Shown piece by piece: positions 8,305 to 17,364 of a stretch of 64,000 bases of DNA (its first letter is position 1; every line of letters begins with the position of its first letter). The DNA is from JAGDZR01 sp049115695 (lineage in GTDB: Bacteria > Bacteroidota > Bacteroidia > Cytophagales > Cyclobacteriaceae): assembly GCA_049115695.1 (NCBI GenBank), contig JAGDZR010000011.1, positions 124,001 to 188,000 of the forward strand, read 5' to 3'. The notes under the pieces are model-generated. The model worked only from the letters and a program-made list of their open reading frames with translations, had not been told where the DNA came from and did not search any database. The translations under genes were made by a program, and so were the position numbers.

Positions 8305-9675
8305 ATGGATTTGACAGCAATCGTGCTTTTGGCAGTTGGGTTAGTCTCAGGAGGAGCAATTGGATTTCTTGTTGCGCGATTAACAAGCTCTCAAAACACC
8401 AGTGATGAAGGTTTGATACAAGCAAAAGCAGAGTTGAGCATGGAGCGTGAGTCCAATGAACGCCTCAATGCCGACTTAATCGATCTCAATGATCAACTGA
8501 AGACAGAACGATCTCACGTGCTGGATCTCAACAGTTCAAAAGCAACGCTGGAAGCCAATTATCAAAACCTTCAAACACGTTTGGTGGAGCAGAAAAAAGA
8601 AATCAGCGAATTACAGGATCGATTTGCACTACAGTTTCGAAATCTTGCCAATGATATTTTCGAAGAGAAGAATAAGCAGAGTAAAACTAACCTGCATGAT
8701 CTGCTAAAACCTTTAGGAGAGAAGATTTCCGAATTTGAGAAAAAAGTTGATCTCACTAACAAAGAAAGTATCGAACGCAATACAGCATTGCGCGAGCAAA
8801 TCGTTGGACTGAGAGACTTAAACATACGTATTACCAAGGAAGCCGAAAATCTCACGAAAGCATTGAAGGGTGACACGCGGTTGCAAGGAAGCTGGGGCGA
8901 AGTGGTGTTGGAGCGAATCCTGGAGCAATCAGGTCTTGAAAAGGACAGAGAGTATTTCACGCAAGAATCATTGAACACAAATGAGGGTCGAAGATTACGT
9001 CCCGACGTGATCATAAAGCTTCCTGAAAACAAGAATCTTGTCATTGATTCAAAAGTGACACTGATTGCCTATGAGCGATACGCCAATGCTGAAACTGACG
9101 AAGAAAAGGAACAATTTCTCAAGGATCATTTAATCGCTGCAAAAGCTCACATCAAAAGCCTATCAGAAAAGAACTACAACCAATTGTTTGATGGCGGAAC
9201 ACTAGACTATGTGCTCATGTTCATTCCAATTGAAGCGGCCTTTTCACTTATCGTTCAACATGGTGGGGGACTGTATAATGAGGCACATGATAAGAATATC
9301 ATCATTGTAAGCCCAACTACGCTTATTGCAACGCTCAGGACTGTTGCCAGTATTTGGAAACATGAGTATCAAAATCGTAACGCGCTGGAAATTGCGAGGC
9401 AGGGTGGTGCCCTTTATGATAAGTTCAAGGCGTTTGTAGATGACTTGGTGAAAGTCGGCCAGTCTATCAAGTCAACACAAAGCACATACGAGGAGGCCAT
9501 GAAAAAACTGCATAGTGGTAAGGATAACCTCATCAGAAAGACGGAGAGGTTGCGTGAGCTGGGTGCGAAAACCACCAAAATAATGGATCAAAAACTCCTG
9601 GATCGTGCAGATGTTGATGCAGCTCCCGCAATAGAACCTGCGTCCGATCAACAAGCAGACTTGTTTGGGACTTAA
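8305..9675 (+). CDS. rmuC: DNA recombination protein RmuC
   Basis: This 456-residue protein has the full RmuC layout: an N-terminal membrane anchor (about 5-27), a long coiled coil (about 35-125) and a C-terminal nuclease-like domain. The domain contains 'LQGSWGEVVLERILEQSGL', 'RRLRPDVIIKLPENKNLVIDSKV' with the Asp of a PD-(D/E)XK-type fold, and 'SPTTLIATLRTV'. RmuC limits inversions and recombination at short inverted repeats in Escherichia coli; the exact biochemical activity is not settled. It sits directly before the GroES-like gene, but that gene has its own promoter inside the rmuC end. The C-terminus is acidic and looks unstructured. Confidence 0.93.
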   Translation: MDLTAIVLLAVGLVSGGAIGFLVARLTSSQNTSDEGLIQAKAELSMERESNERLNADLIDLNDQLKTERSHVLDLNSSKATLEANYQNLQTRLVEQKKEISELQDRFALQFRNLANDIFEEKNKQSKTNLHDLLKPLGEKISEFEKKVDLTNKESIERNTALREQIVGLRDLNIRITKEAENLTKALKGDTRLQGSWGEVVLERILEQSGLEKDREYFTQESLNTNEGRRLRPDVIIKLPENKNLVIDSKVTLIAYERYANAETDEEKEQFLKDHLIAAKAHIKSLSEKNYNQLFDGGTLDYVLMFIPIEAAFSLIVQHGGGLYNEAHDKNIIIVSPTTLIATLRTVASIWKHEYQNRNALEIARQGGALYDKFKAFVDDLVKVGQSIKSTQSTYEEAMKKLHSGKDNLIRKTERLRELGAKTTKIMDQKLLDRADVDAAPAIEPASDQQADLFGT

Positions 9676-9696
9676 TCACAATGCAACTTACTTTTG
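9664..9696 (+). promoter_or_regulatory. Promoter of the GroES-like gene
   Basis: A TTTG -33 element at 9664-9667 is separated by 21 bases from TACTTTTG at 9689-9696, an exact TAnnTTTG match. The -33 element overlaps the last codons of rmuC. The predicted leader is about 13-15 bases. Confidence 0.65.
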
Positions 9697-9715
9697 CACG
9701 CTGGAATTGTAGCGT

Positions 9716-10096
9716 ATGGAATTAACAGCTGATAACAAACTAAGAAAGCTAATAGTCGTCGGAGACCGGGTACTAATAAAACCTGGAAAAGCGTCAGACA
9801 AAACCTCATCCGGTATCTTCTTACCACCAGGTGTCCAGGAAAAAGAAAAAATCCAAACAGGATATATTGTAAAGGCTGGTCCTGGTTATCCTATGCCGTT
9901 GGGAATGGATGAAGGAGATGATTGGAAACCTGAGGACGAAAAAGTTAAATACATCCCTTTGCAGGCAAAAGAAGGAGACAAAGCTTTGTTTCTCCAGAAG
10001 AGCTCTTTTGAGATTACATATGAAGGTGAAAAATATTTCATTGTTCCACAGTCGAGCATACTAATGCTCGAAAGAGAGGAAGATTTGTTTGACTAA
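9716..10096 (+). CDS. GroES-like (Cpn10) protein, long variant
   Basis: The 126-residue protein carries a Cpn10 domain: 'LIVVGDRVLIKP' at the N-terminus, 'SSGIFLPPGVQEK' (the mobile-loop region) and the terminal 'YFIVPQSSILMLE' strand. It is longer than a usual GroES (about 95 residues) because of an insertion of about 25 residues rich in acidic residues and Trp/Pro near 62-88, plus an acidic tail. There is no groEL next to it, so it is probably a second, specialised Cpn10 and not the main co-chaperonin. It could cap GroEL for particular clients or act alone. It has its own promoter and lies just upstream of tRNA-Leu. Confidence 0.8.
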   Translation: MELTADNKLRKLIVVGDRVLIKPGKASDKTSSGIFLPPGVQEKEKIQTGYIVKAGPGYPMPLGMDEGDDWKPEDEKVKYIPLQAKEGDKALFLQKSSFEITYEGEKYFIVPQSSILMLEREEDLFD

Positions 10097-10129
10097 AACC
10101 AATTCTTAGAGGCCGAACAGACTTAATAA

Positions 10130-10213
10130 GCCGATGTGGTGAAATTGGTAGACACGCATGTTTCAGGGACATGTGCTCGCAAGGGCGTGGGGGTTCGAAT
10201 CCCTTCATCGGCA
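10130..10213 (+). tRNA. tRNA-Leu (anticodon CAG)
   Basis: The acceptor arms GCCGATG and CATCGGC pair perfectly and are followed by discriminator A. The anticodon stem CATGT/ACATG encloses loop TTCAGGG with anticodon CAG, reading CTG codons. A long variable arm marks a class II tRNA (Leu/Ser/Tyr), and the T-loop is TTCGAAT. The 3' CCA is not encoded, so it must be added after transcription. Confidence 0.95.
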
Positions 10214-10284
10214 CTAAAACTTCCAGCTATTTCATAAGACGGTACAATTTGTCTATTTTGAGGCATCACTTAAAATATTCAATC

Positions 10285-10767
10285 ATGTCAACCAAACAGT
10301 ACGCCGGTTTTTGGTTACGATTTGTCGCCTTGATCATCGATACCATCATCGTCAATATTTTACAATCCTTTATCATTATTCCTGTCTTGGGAATGATTGG
10401 ACTCTCCTTTGCAAGTGGCTATGATTTCAATTTTGAAGATATCCCTCAGGATGAAGCAATTGGAATGCTAGTGGCCATATTCAGTGCGATCAGCACCATG
10501 GCACTACTATCTACTACCATTCAAATTCTCTACTATTCCTTGATGGAATCAAGTAAACATCAGGCAACCATTGGCAAATTAGCATTAGGGTTGCAAGTGA
10601 CAGGCATGAATGGCGAACGCCTGGATTTTCTCAAGGCCTTGCTAAGAAATATTTCCAAGATCATATCTTCTCTGCTTATGATGATTGGATTTCTTATTGC
10701 CGGATTCACAGAAAAGAAACAGGCATTGCATGATATTATTGCGAGTACGTTGGTGGTGAAGAAGTAG
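10285..10767 (+). CDS. RDD family membrane protein
   Basis: The 160-residue protein has three to four membrane segments. The opening 'AGFWLRFVALIIDTIIV' gives the Arg and Asp of the RDD motif in the first helix, 'TIGKLALGLQV' is the conserved central segment, and the C-terminal 'ALHDIIASTLVV' completes the family pattern. I chose ATG 10285: a longer open frame begins inside the tRNA and cannot be coding. RDD proteins have mostly unknown roles; some are proposed to be ion transporters. It stands alone between tRNA-Leu and the rhamnosidase locus. Confidence 0.88.
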   Translation: MSTKQYAGFWLRFVALIIDTIIVNILQSFIIIPVLGMIGLSFASGYDFNFEDIPQDEAIGMLVAIFSAISTMALLSTTIQILYYSLMESSKHQATIGKLALGLQVTGMNGERLDFLKALLRNISKIISSLLMMIGFLIAGFTEKKQALHDIIASTLVVKK

Positions 10768-10833
10768 TAACCACTCCACTTGTGAAATAATCACAGAAGC
10801 AAGGCGTCAACAACCCTATTTCAGTAGGCAGAT

Positions 10834-10859
10834 GGTAACAATTGATGACAATTGTTACC
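10834..10859. promoter_or_regulatory. 26-bp palindromic operator upstream of the rhamnosidase locus
   Basis: GGTAACAATTG and CAATTGTTACC form perfect 11-bp inverted arms around a 4-base centre (ATGA). The site lies 62 bases before the start codon of the first sugar gene, where a transcription factor would act. There is no T-run after it, so it is unlikely to be a terminator. The binding protein is not in the window. Confidence 0.7.
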
Positions 10860-10920
10860 CTCCAGGGGCACAGTATAGTCGCAGAATTTCAGTACTTTAT
10901 TGGTCTGAATCATTTGCGAC

Positions 10921-13661
10921 ATGAAAAATTATTTTCTTTTATTAACAGGACTCTGCATATCCTTATCTCATTCACTTTTTGCTCAGAGTACACCCAGCAA
11001 TTTAAAATGTGAGTATAAAACCGATCCTGTCGGAATAGCTATACAAAACCCAAGACTCAGCTGGCAATTGAAAAGTGATGAGAAATCAAGAGGTGTCATG
11101 CAAACTGCCTATCAAATTCAAGTGGCGAAAACATCAGAAGATCTTAACTCATGTCAGAATTTAATTTGGGATAGCGGCAAAACAGCAAGTAATCAGTCAA
11201 CTCAAATCGAATATAAAGGCCCTGAACTTGAAGCCAGACAGACCTACTACTGGAGAGTTCAGGTTTGGGACAACCAACAAAAAAAAGGAGTCTGGAGCAA
11301 GGTCGCTTCCTGGGAAATGGGCTTGTTGGATTCGAAAGAATGGCAAGCAAAATGGATTGAATCCAGCATAGCAGAACAATCCAAGCAACACAATCCTTCG
11401 CCGATGCTGCGTAAAGAATTTCAACTGGAAACCAGTATTGCAAGGCTAGATTGTACATCACTGCACACGGATTGTATGAAGCCCAAATAAATGGCCAACA
11501 GATAACTCAAGACTTATTTACCCCTGGTTGGACCAGCTATAATAAACGCTTGCAGTACCAGATATATGATGTTACCGACCAGCTCAATTCGGGAGGAAAT
11601 GCCGTTGGAGTCACCCTGGGCGATGGGTGGTATAAAGGAAAATTTGGTTGGAGTGACAACTGGAATATTTATGGAGAGACGACTTCCCTACTCTTTCAGT
11701 TAGAAGTTGAATACGCCAATGGACAAAAAGAAATAATTATATCCGACGAGTCGTGGAAAGCCGCTACGGGTCCAATTGTCATATCGAGTATCTACGACGG
11801 AGAGGTTTATGATGCAAGACTGGAGAAAGCAGGCTGGACTAGCCCTAACTATAATGACAAAGCGTGGGCCAGTGTTGTGGTCAAGGATCATGACAAATCC
11901 AATATTGTCGAGAATGAAGGTATACCGGTCAGACGAAGAGAGGTTATCAAACCAATAAAAATCATCACCACACCAAAAGGAGAAACTGTAGTCGATATGG
12001 GCCAAAACATGGTCGGTTGGGTTAAACTCAAAGCAAAGGGTGAACCTGGCAACAGCATTACCCTATCTCATGCTGAAGTACTCGACAAATCCGGAAACTT
12101 CTATACTGACAATCTCAGATCGGCCGAACAGATTGTGAAATACATTTTCAAAGACAAACAAGAGGTTGAGTTTGAACCTCATTTCACTTTTCAGGGATTT
12201 AGATATGTAAAAGTAGAAGGGTTTAAAGGAGAATTGGCTTTGGATAATCTTACCGGAATAGTGATCTATTCAGACATGGAGAAAACTGGGACATTTGAAT
12301 GCTCAGATCCAATGGTCAATCAGCTGCAAAGTAACATTGAGTGGGGTCAACGTGGTAATTTTCTTGAGGTCCCCACGGACTGTCCACAACGTGATGAACG
12401 CATGGGATGGACTGGAGACGCACAGGCTTTTGCGAGCACCGCAATGTTCAATTTTGATGGAAGCGCATTCTTTACCAAATGGTTGCAAGACCTTAAAGCG
12501 GATCAATCTGATAACGGAAGCGTCCCATTTGTAATTCCGGATGTACTCAACAGTGGAGGATCTACAGGCTGGGCTGATGCAGCCACCATTATACCATGGA
12601 CCATGTATCAGAAGTATGGTGATGACAGAATTCTTGAGCGCCAATACGAGAGCATGAAGGCATGGGTGGGTTTTTTAGAAGAGTTGTCAGAGGGGAATTA
12701 TCTGGTGCAAAAAGGATTTCATTTTGGCGATTGGTTATTCTTCATTCACCCCACATCATGGAATGCTAAACCAGGACACACCGACATTGACTTTATTGCA
12801 ACTGCCTTCTTTGCCTATTCAACTCAACTCACACTGGAAACGGCAAAAGTACTTGGCCAAACTGATGATGTCCCAAACTATGAGGAATTGTTACTGAAAA
12901 TTAAAGCCGCCTTTCAAAATGAATTTGTTACGAAAAATGGCAGATTAAGCCCACATTCTCAAACGGCCTACATTCTAGCACTAGAATTCGGTTTGCTTAC
13001 CGATGCGCAAATATCCCAAGCTGCTGATTACCTCGTAAAAGACATTACAGCAAGAGAAAATCACTTGTCCACAGGGTTCTTGGGTACACCGTATATATGC
13101 CATGTGCTTTCAAAAAATGGTTACACCAATGTGGCCTATGACCTCCTACTTCAAAAAACCTATCCTTCCTGGCTATATCCGATTACGCGAGGAGCAACCA
13201 CCATTTGGGAGCGGTGGGATGGCATCAAACCAGACAGTTCCTTTCAAACTACTCAGATGAATTCCTTCAATCACTATGCATATGGTGCAATTGGCGATTG
13301 GCTCTATCGAGTGGTGGCAGGTATTGAAGTTGACCCAGTGAATCCTGGTTATCAACATATTCTTATCCAACCAGAGCCGACTGATCGACTGAAATTTGCA
13401 AAAGCGGACCATAAATCTACCTATGGTGTGATAAAGTCTGGATGGGAATGGGTGGATGGCAAGTTCAACCTCAACATCACGATTCCCCCCAATACAACGG
13501 CTACTGTCAAATTGCCAAAAGCCAATGTTGACCAAGTAAACGAGGGCGGAAATTCATTGACAAAAGCCAAGGGGATCATCAGCACTGATCAATCAGGTAT
13601 GACGGCAATCATCGAAGTGGGATCAGGCAACTACAGTTTTAGCTACTCATTGAACAAATAA
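10921..13661 (+). pseudogene. Secreted GH78 alpha-L-rhamnosidase interrupted by a one-base frameshift
   Basis: Two overlapping frames (10921-11490 and 11451-13661) together encode one GH78 enzyme of about 913 residues with a signal peptide ending near 'LFAQS'. The break is sharp: codons GCA AGG run to 11445, and adding one G restores GCT AGA TTG TAC, which gives the expected family text 'A-R-A-R-L-Y-I-T-A-H-G'. Domains in order are an Ig-like domain ('YYWRVQVWDNQQ'), the N-terminal beta-domain, the (alpha/alpha)6 catalytic barrel with 'DCPQRDERMGWTGD' holding the acidic catalytic residues, and a C-terminal beta-domain. It would release rhamnose from polysaccharide in the periplasm. No later stop or second lesion exists, so this is either a very recent mutation or a sequencing error in a G run. 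Confidence 0.8.
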
Positions 13662-13718
13662 TTGAAACCCTGCTCAGAATGTAGGTGTGTTTAACTCAAA
13701 AAAGCTCTCAAAATACAT

Positions 13719-16700
13719 ATGACCCTTAGAAACTTAGCTTTGACTGCCCTGGTAATCGTAGGCGGATACAAAGCATTCGGGCAAACTCAGCTTGCAGATG
13801 ATTCAAGGCCCAATATCGTTTTCATCTTGACCGATGATCAGCGGTGGGATGCCCTTGGATATGCCGGTAACCCATATGTGACCACACCAGAAATGGACCA
13901 ATTGGCGGAAACAGGAGTGTTTTTTAAAAATGCTATTGTTACAACACCAATATGTGCGGCAAGTAGGGCCAGTATCTTTAGCGGACTATACGAAAGAACA
14001 CATGCCTACAATTTCCAAACAGGTCCTATTGGGAATGAATTTATGGAAAACGCTTACCCTAAGCTCTTAAAAGAAGCAGGATATACGACTGCTTTTTATG
14101 GGAAATTTGGAGTTAACTACGGTGATAAAGATCAACTTTTTGACACCTATGAAGTCTATGATCGAAACAATCAATTCAAAGACCGTAGGGGCTATTTCTA
14201 TAAAACATTAAATAATGACACAGTTCATTTAACAAGATATACGGGTCAAAAGGCCATTGATTTTTTGGAAGGTGTTAATCAAAATCAACCTTTTTGTCTG
14301 TCGTTGAGTTTTAGTGCTCCTCATGCCCATGACGGAGCACCCGGACAATATTTCTGGCAAGACAGCACTGATCCTTTGTTGCAAGAAATTTCGATACCAA
14401 AGGCTCGCAACTCGCAGGACAAATATTTTGAAGCCTTACCTGAATCTGTTCGAGCAGGATTCAACAGGGTTCGATGGGATTGGCGATACGATACACCTGA
14501 GAAATACCAACATAGTGTGAAAGGTTATTATCGAATGATCGCGGGTATTGACCTTGAGATTGCTAAAATCAGGAGAAGTCTTAAAGAAAATGGTCTTGCC
14601 GAAAACACAGTGATTATTGTGATGGGAGATAATGGTCATTTCCTTGGGGAGCGTCAGCTGGCTGGCAAATGGTTAATGTATGACAATTCTATCAAAGTGC
14701 CTCTGATCATTTATGATCCCAGAATTGAACAACACGAGGACATTGACGAAATGGCCTTAAACATTGATGTTCCTGTTACAATGCTGGATTTGGCTGGCAT
14801 CCAGCCTCCTAAGACCTGGCAGGGCAAAAGCCTGATGCCTGTTGTACGAGAGGCTAAAAAACTCAACCGAGATACAGTCTTAATCGAACACCTCTGGGAA
14901 TTTGATCATATCCCTCCAAGTGAAGGAATCAGGACTAATGAATGGAAGTATTTGCGATATGTAAACGACATGTCTGCTGAAGAACTCTATCACCTGGGGA
15001 AAGATCCTGAAGAGATCAACAACCTCGCAGGAAGCAAAAAGTATCAAAATGTCTTAGAGACGCTTAGGATCAAAACCAATCAAATGATCCTGGAAATGAG
15101 CGATGAATCGACAGCTCCACCCTCTCAATTAACTGTTGAAAGCATTCGAGAACCCAGACGTGTGAAAATCACAGATTCTAATCCTGAATTTGGGTGGGTA
15201 GTGCCTGTTACAGCTGGCTATCAGTCGGCCTACCAAATACTTGTTGCATCAACTCAGGAGAAAATCAACAACAATGTCGGTGACGTTTGGAACAGCGGCC
15301 AAATTCGATCAGCTAATTCCACGAATGTTAGTTTCACTGGAAATGAATTACGACCTGGACAGCAATATTTCTGGAAAGTGAGAATTTGGGACAAACATAA
15401 CAGACTCAGCAGGTATTCTGAGGCTCAAAGTTTTCAAGTGGTTGATACAAAAGATCAAATCAGCAGTTCAAATTACTTTTTGATCGAACGAATTGGGCCA
15501 GGACTTTTTAAGCAAATAGCTGGGAATACAATTTTTGTTGACTTTGGAAAAGCCGCCTTTGCCACGGTTGAGTTGGATTACAAAAGTCAAGAAGACGATA
15601 CCCTTACCATAAGGATTGGGGAGCAATTATCAAATGGGAGAATTAATCGAAATCCTGAGGGTCATATCCGCTATCAGGAAGTAAAATTACCTGTCGGAGC
15701 AGGTCAAAGAAGCTATCAGGTCAACATACGTCCCGACAAGCGAAATACACTGCCGGAAAAAGCAGTTGCACTGCCGGATTCATTTCCTATTTTAATGCCT
15801 TTTCGGTATTGCGAAATAGAAGGAGCTAAAAGTCAAATTAAACCAGAGCACGTGAGTCAGGTCGCATACTTCGGTTATTTTGAAGATCGATCCAGTGCTT
15901 TCTCAAGTTCGGACTCAATCCTAAATCAAGTCTGGGACATGTGCAAATACTCTATTAAGGCAACCACGTTTGCAGGCCTGTATATTGATGGAGATCGCGA
16001 GCGCATCCCTTATGAAGCAGACGCCTATCTCAATCAGCTCAGTCATTACGGAACCGACCGGGAATATGCAATGGCCCGGAATACTATTGAATATTTTATG
16101 GAACATCCCACCTGGCCAACCGAATGGCAACAACATGTGGCTTTGTTGTTCTATGCTGACTACATGTACACTGGCAACACTGAGCTCATAGCGCGCTATT
16201 ATGAGGACCTAAAACATAAAACCCTGATGGCACTAGATCGTGAAGATGGTTTGATCAGCTCCAGTTCTGAGAAAGTCTCTCAGGAATTCATGAAAAAGCT
16301 AGGATTCAAAGATGAATCAATTCTTCTTAAAGACATTGTAGATTGGCCTCAAAAAGGTGGATTTGGTGGAGTCATGGGGGAAACAGATGATTTTGAATTC
16401 AAACCGATCAATACCGTTATCAATAGTTTTTATTGTGAAAATATGCGAATCATGGGCGAGTTTGCCAAATTCCTCAACAAACCTGAAGACGCTTTTCGCT
16501 TTGAATACCTGGCAGCTCGAGCCAAAAACACGCTCAACGAAAAATTATTCGACAAAGAACAAGGCGTATACGTCGACGGTGAAGGGACAGATCATGCCTC
16601 ACTCCATGCCAACATGATGCCACTAGCCTTTAATCTGGTTCCTGAGGCTAACATTCCTAAAGTCTCCGCTTTTGTTAAATCTCGTGGTATGGCATGCAGT

Positions 16701-17228
16701 GTCTATGGAGCGCAGTACTTAATGGATGCTTTGTATCATGCTGGTGAATCAGATTATGCACTTGATTTATTATCATCTACCGATGACCGCAGCTGGTACA
16801 ACATGATTAGAATTGGTTCGACCATCAGCTTAGAAGCATGGGACATGAAGTATAAACCCAATGCAGATTGGAACCATGCCTGGGGTGCTGTTCCTGCCAA
16901 TGCTATTCCTAGAGGTTTGTGGGGGATACAACCTAAAACTCCGGGTTTTGGGACAGTAATCATCCGTCCTATGCTTTCAAAGCTCAAAAAGAGCACGCTA
17001 AAAGTACCAACAATCCGAGGTGAAATTCACGCATCTTATCAACGCAAGAGTGATCGGGAACAGGAGTATCAGATCAAATTACCAGGAAATATGATAGGTG
17101 AATTTATGCTTCCACAAGAGCCTGATGCTGACATTAGCTTGAATGAAGACAAGATCAATCCCAATTTCGGATCAATCCGATTAAATCCAGGACTAAATAT
17201 TATCCGTATTAAAATCAACTCATTTTAA
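13719..17228 (+). CDS. Secreted two-enzyme fusion: S1 sulfatase plus GH78-like rhamnosidase
   Basis: The 1169-residue protein begins with a signal peptide (1-21). Residues about 30-465 form a type I sulfatase with metal-binding Asp39-Asp40 and the formylglycine motif Cys79-A-A-S-Arg83, plus 'GDNGHFLGERQLAGKW'. A linker (about 470) leads to an Ig-like domain ('YFWKVRIWDKHNR') like that of the neighbouring rhamnosidase, then a beta-domain and an (alpha/alpha)6 barrel containing 'YIDGDRERIPYEAD' at 755-768, and a final beta-domain. Similar sulfatase-GH78 fusions are known from ulvan-degrading Flavobacteriia, so the probable substrate is sulfated rhamnose polymer such as ulvan: one half removes sulfate, the other rhamnose. 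It follows the rhamnosidase by 57 bases and is probably in the same operon. An anaerobic-type sulfatase-maturating enzyme or FGE is needed but is not in the window. Confidence 0.87.
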   Translation: MTLRNLALTALVIVGGYKAFGQTQLADDSRPNIVFILTDDQRWDALGYAGNPYVTTPEMDQLAETGVFFKNAIVTTPICAASRASIFSGLYERTHAYNFQTGPIGNEFMENAYPKLLKEAGYTTAFYGKFGVNYGDKDQLFDTYEVYDRNNQFKDRRGYFYKTLNNDTVHLTRYTGQKAIDFLEGVNQNQPFCLSLSFSAPHAHDGAPGQYFWQDSTDPLLQEISIPKARNSQDKYFEALPESVRAGFNRVRWDWRYDTPEKYQHSVKGYYRMIAGIDLEIAKIRRSLKENGLAENTVIIVMGDNGHFLGERQLAGKWLMYDNSIKVPLIIYDPRIEQHEDIDEMALNIDVPVTMLDLAGIQPPKTWQGKSLMPVVREAKKLNRDTVLIEHLWEFDHIPPSEGIRTNEWKYLRYVNDMSAEELYHLGKDPEEINNLAGSKKYQNVLETLRIKTNQMILEMSDESTAPPSQLTVESIREPRRVKITDSNPEFGWVVPVTAGYQSAYQILVASTQEKINNNVGDVWNSGQIRSANSTNVSFTGNELRPGQQYFWKVRIWDKHNRLSRYSEAQSFQVVDTKDQISSSNYFLIERIGPGLFKQIAGNTIFVDFGKAAFATVELDYKSQEDDTLTIRIGEQLSNGRINRNPEGHIRYQEVKLPVGAGQRSYQVNIRPDKRNTLPEKAVALPDSFPILMPFRYCEIEGAKSQIKPEHVSQVAYFGYFEDRSSAFSSSDSILNQVWDMCKYSIKATTFAGLYIDGDRERIPYEADAYLNQLSHYGTDREYAMARNTIEYFMEHPTWPTEWQQHVALLFYADYMYTGNTELIARYYEDLKHKTLMALDREDGLISSSSEKVSQEFMKKLGFKDESILLKDIVDWPQKGGFGGVMGETDDFEFKPINTVINSFYCENMRIMGEFAKFLNKPEDAFRFEYLAARAKNTLNEKLFDKEQGVYVDGEGTDHASLHANMMPLAFNLVPEANIPKVSAFVKSRGMACSVYGAQYLMDALYHAGESDYALDLLSSTDDRSWYNMIRIGSTISLEAWDMKYKPNADWNHAWGAVPANAIPRGLWGIQPKTPGFGTVIIRPMLSKLKKSTLKVPTIRGEIHASYQRKSDREQEYQIKLPGNMIGEFMLPQEPDADISLNEDKINPNFGSIRLNPGLNIIRIKINSF

Positions 17229-17364
17229 TTTGCATGTTCCTAATTACTAGGACAATGCAACAATTGATCCGTTCATCAATTCTATTCAAACCAAAACAAC
17301 TCAAAGGCGTTTAGGTTAATTATCATTTATCAGTAATCTTTACTGGTGGTTAAACTGAGATAAC

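Noticed and set aside
8571..9044. Antisense frame of 157 codons in rmuC
   Set aside because: It is fully opposite the clear RmuC coding region and rich in Ser/Phe, as is usual for shadows.
10171..10284. N-terminal extension of the RDD gene
   Set aside because: It would start inside tRNA-Leu; the ATG at 10285 gives the normal family start.
11440..11490. Programmed ribosomal frameshift in the rhamnosidase
   Set aside because: No slippery heptamer or downstream pseudoknot is visible; a lost G explains the break better.
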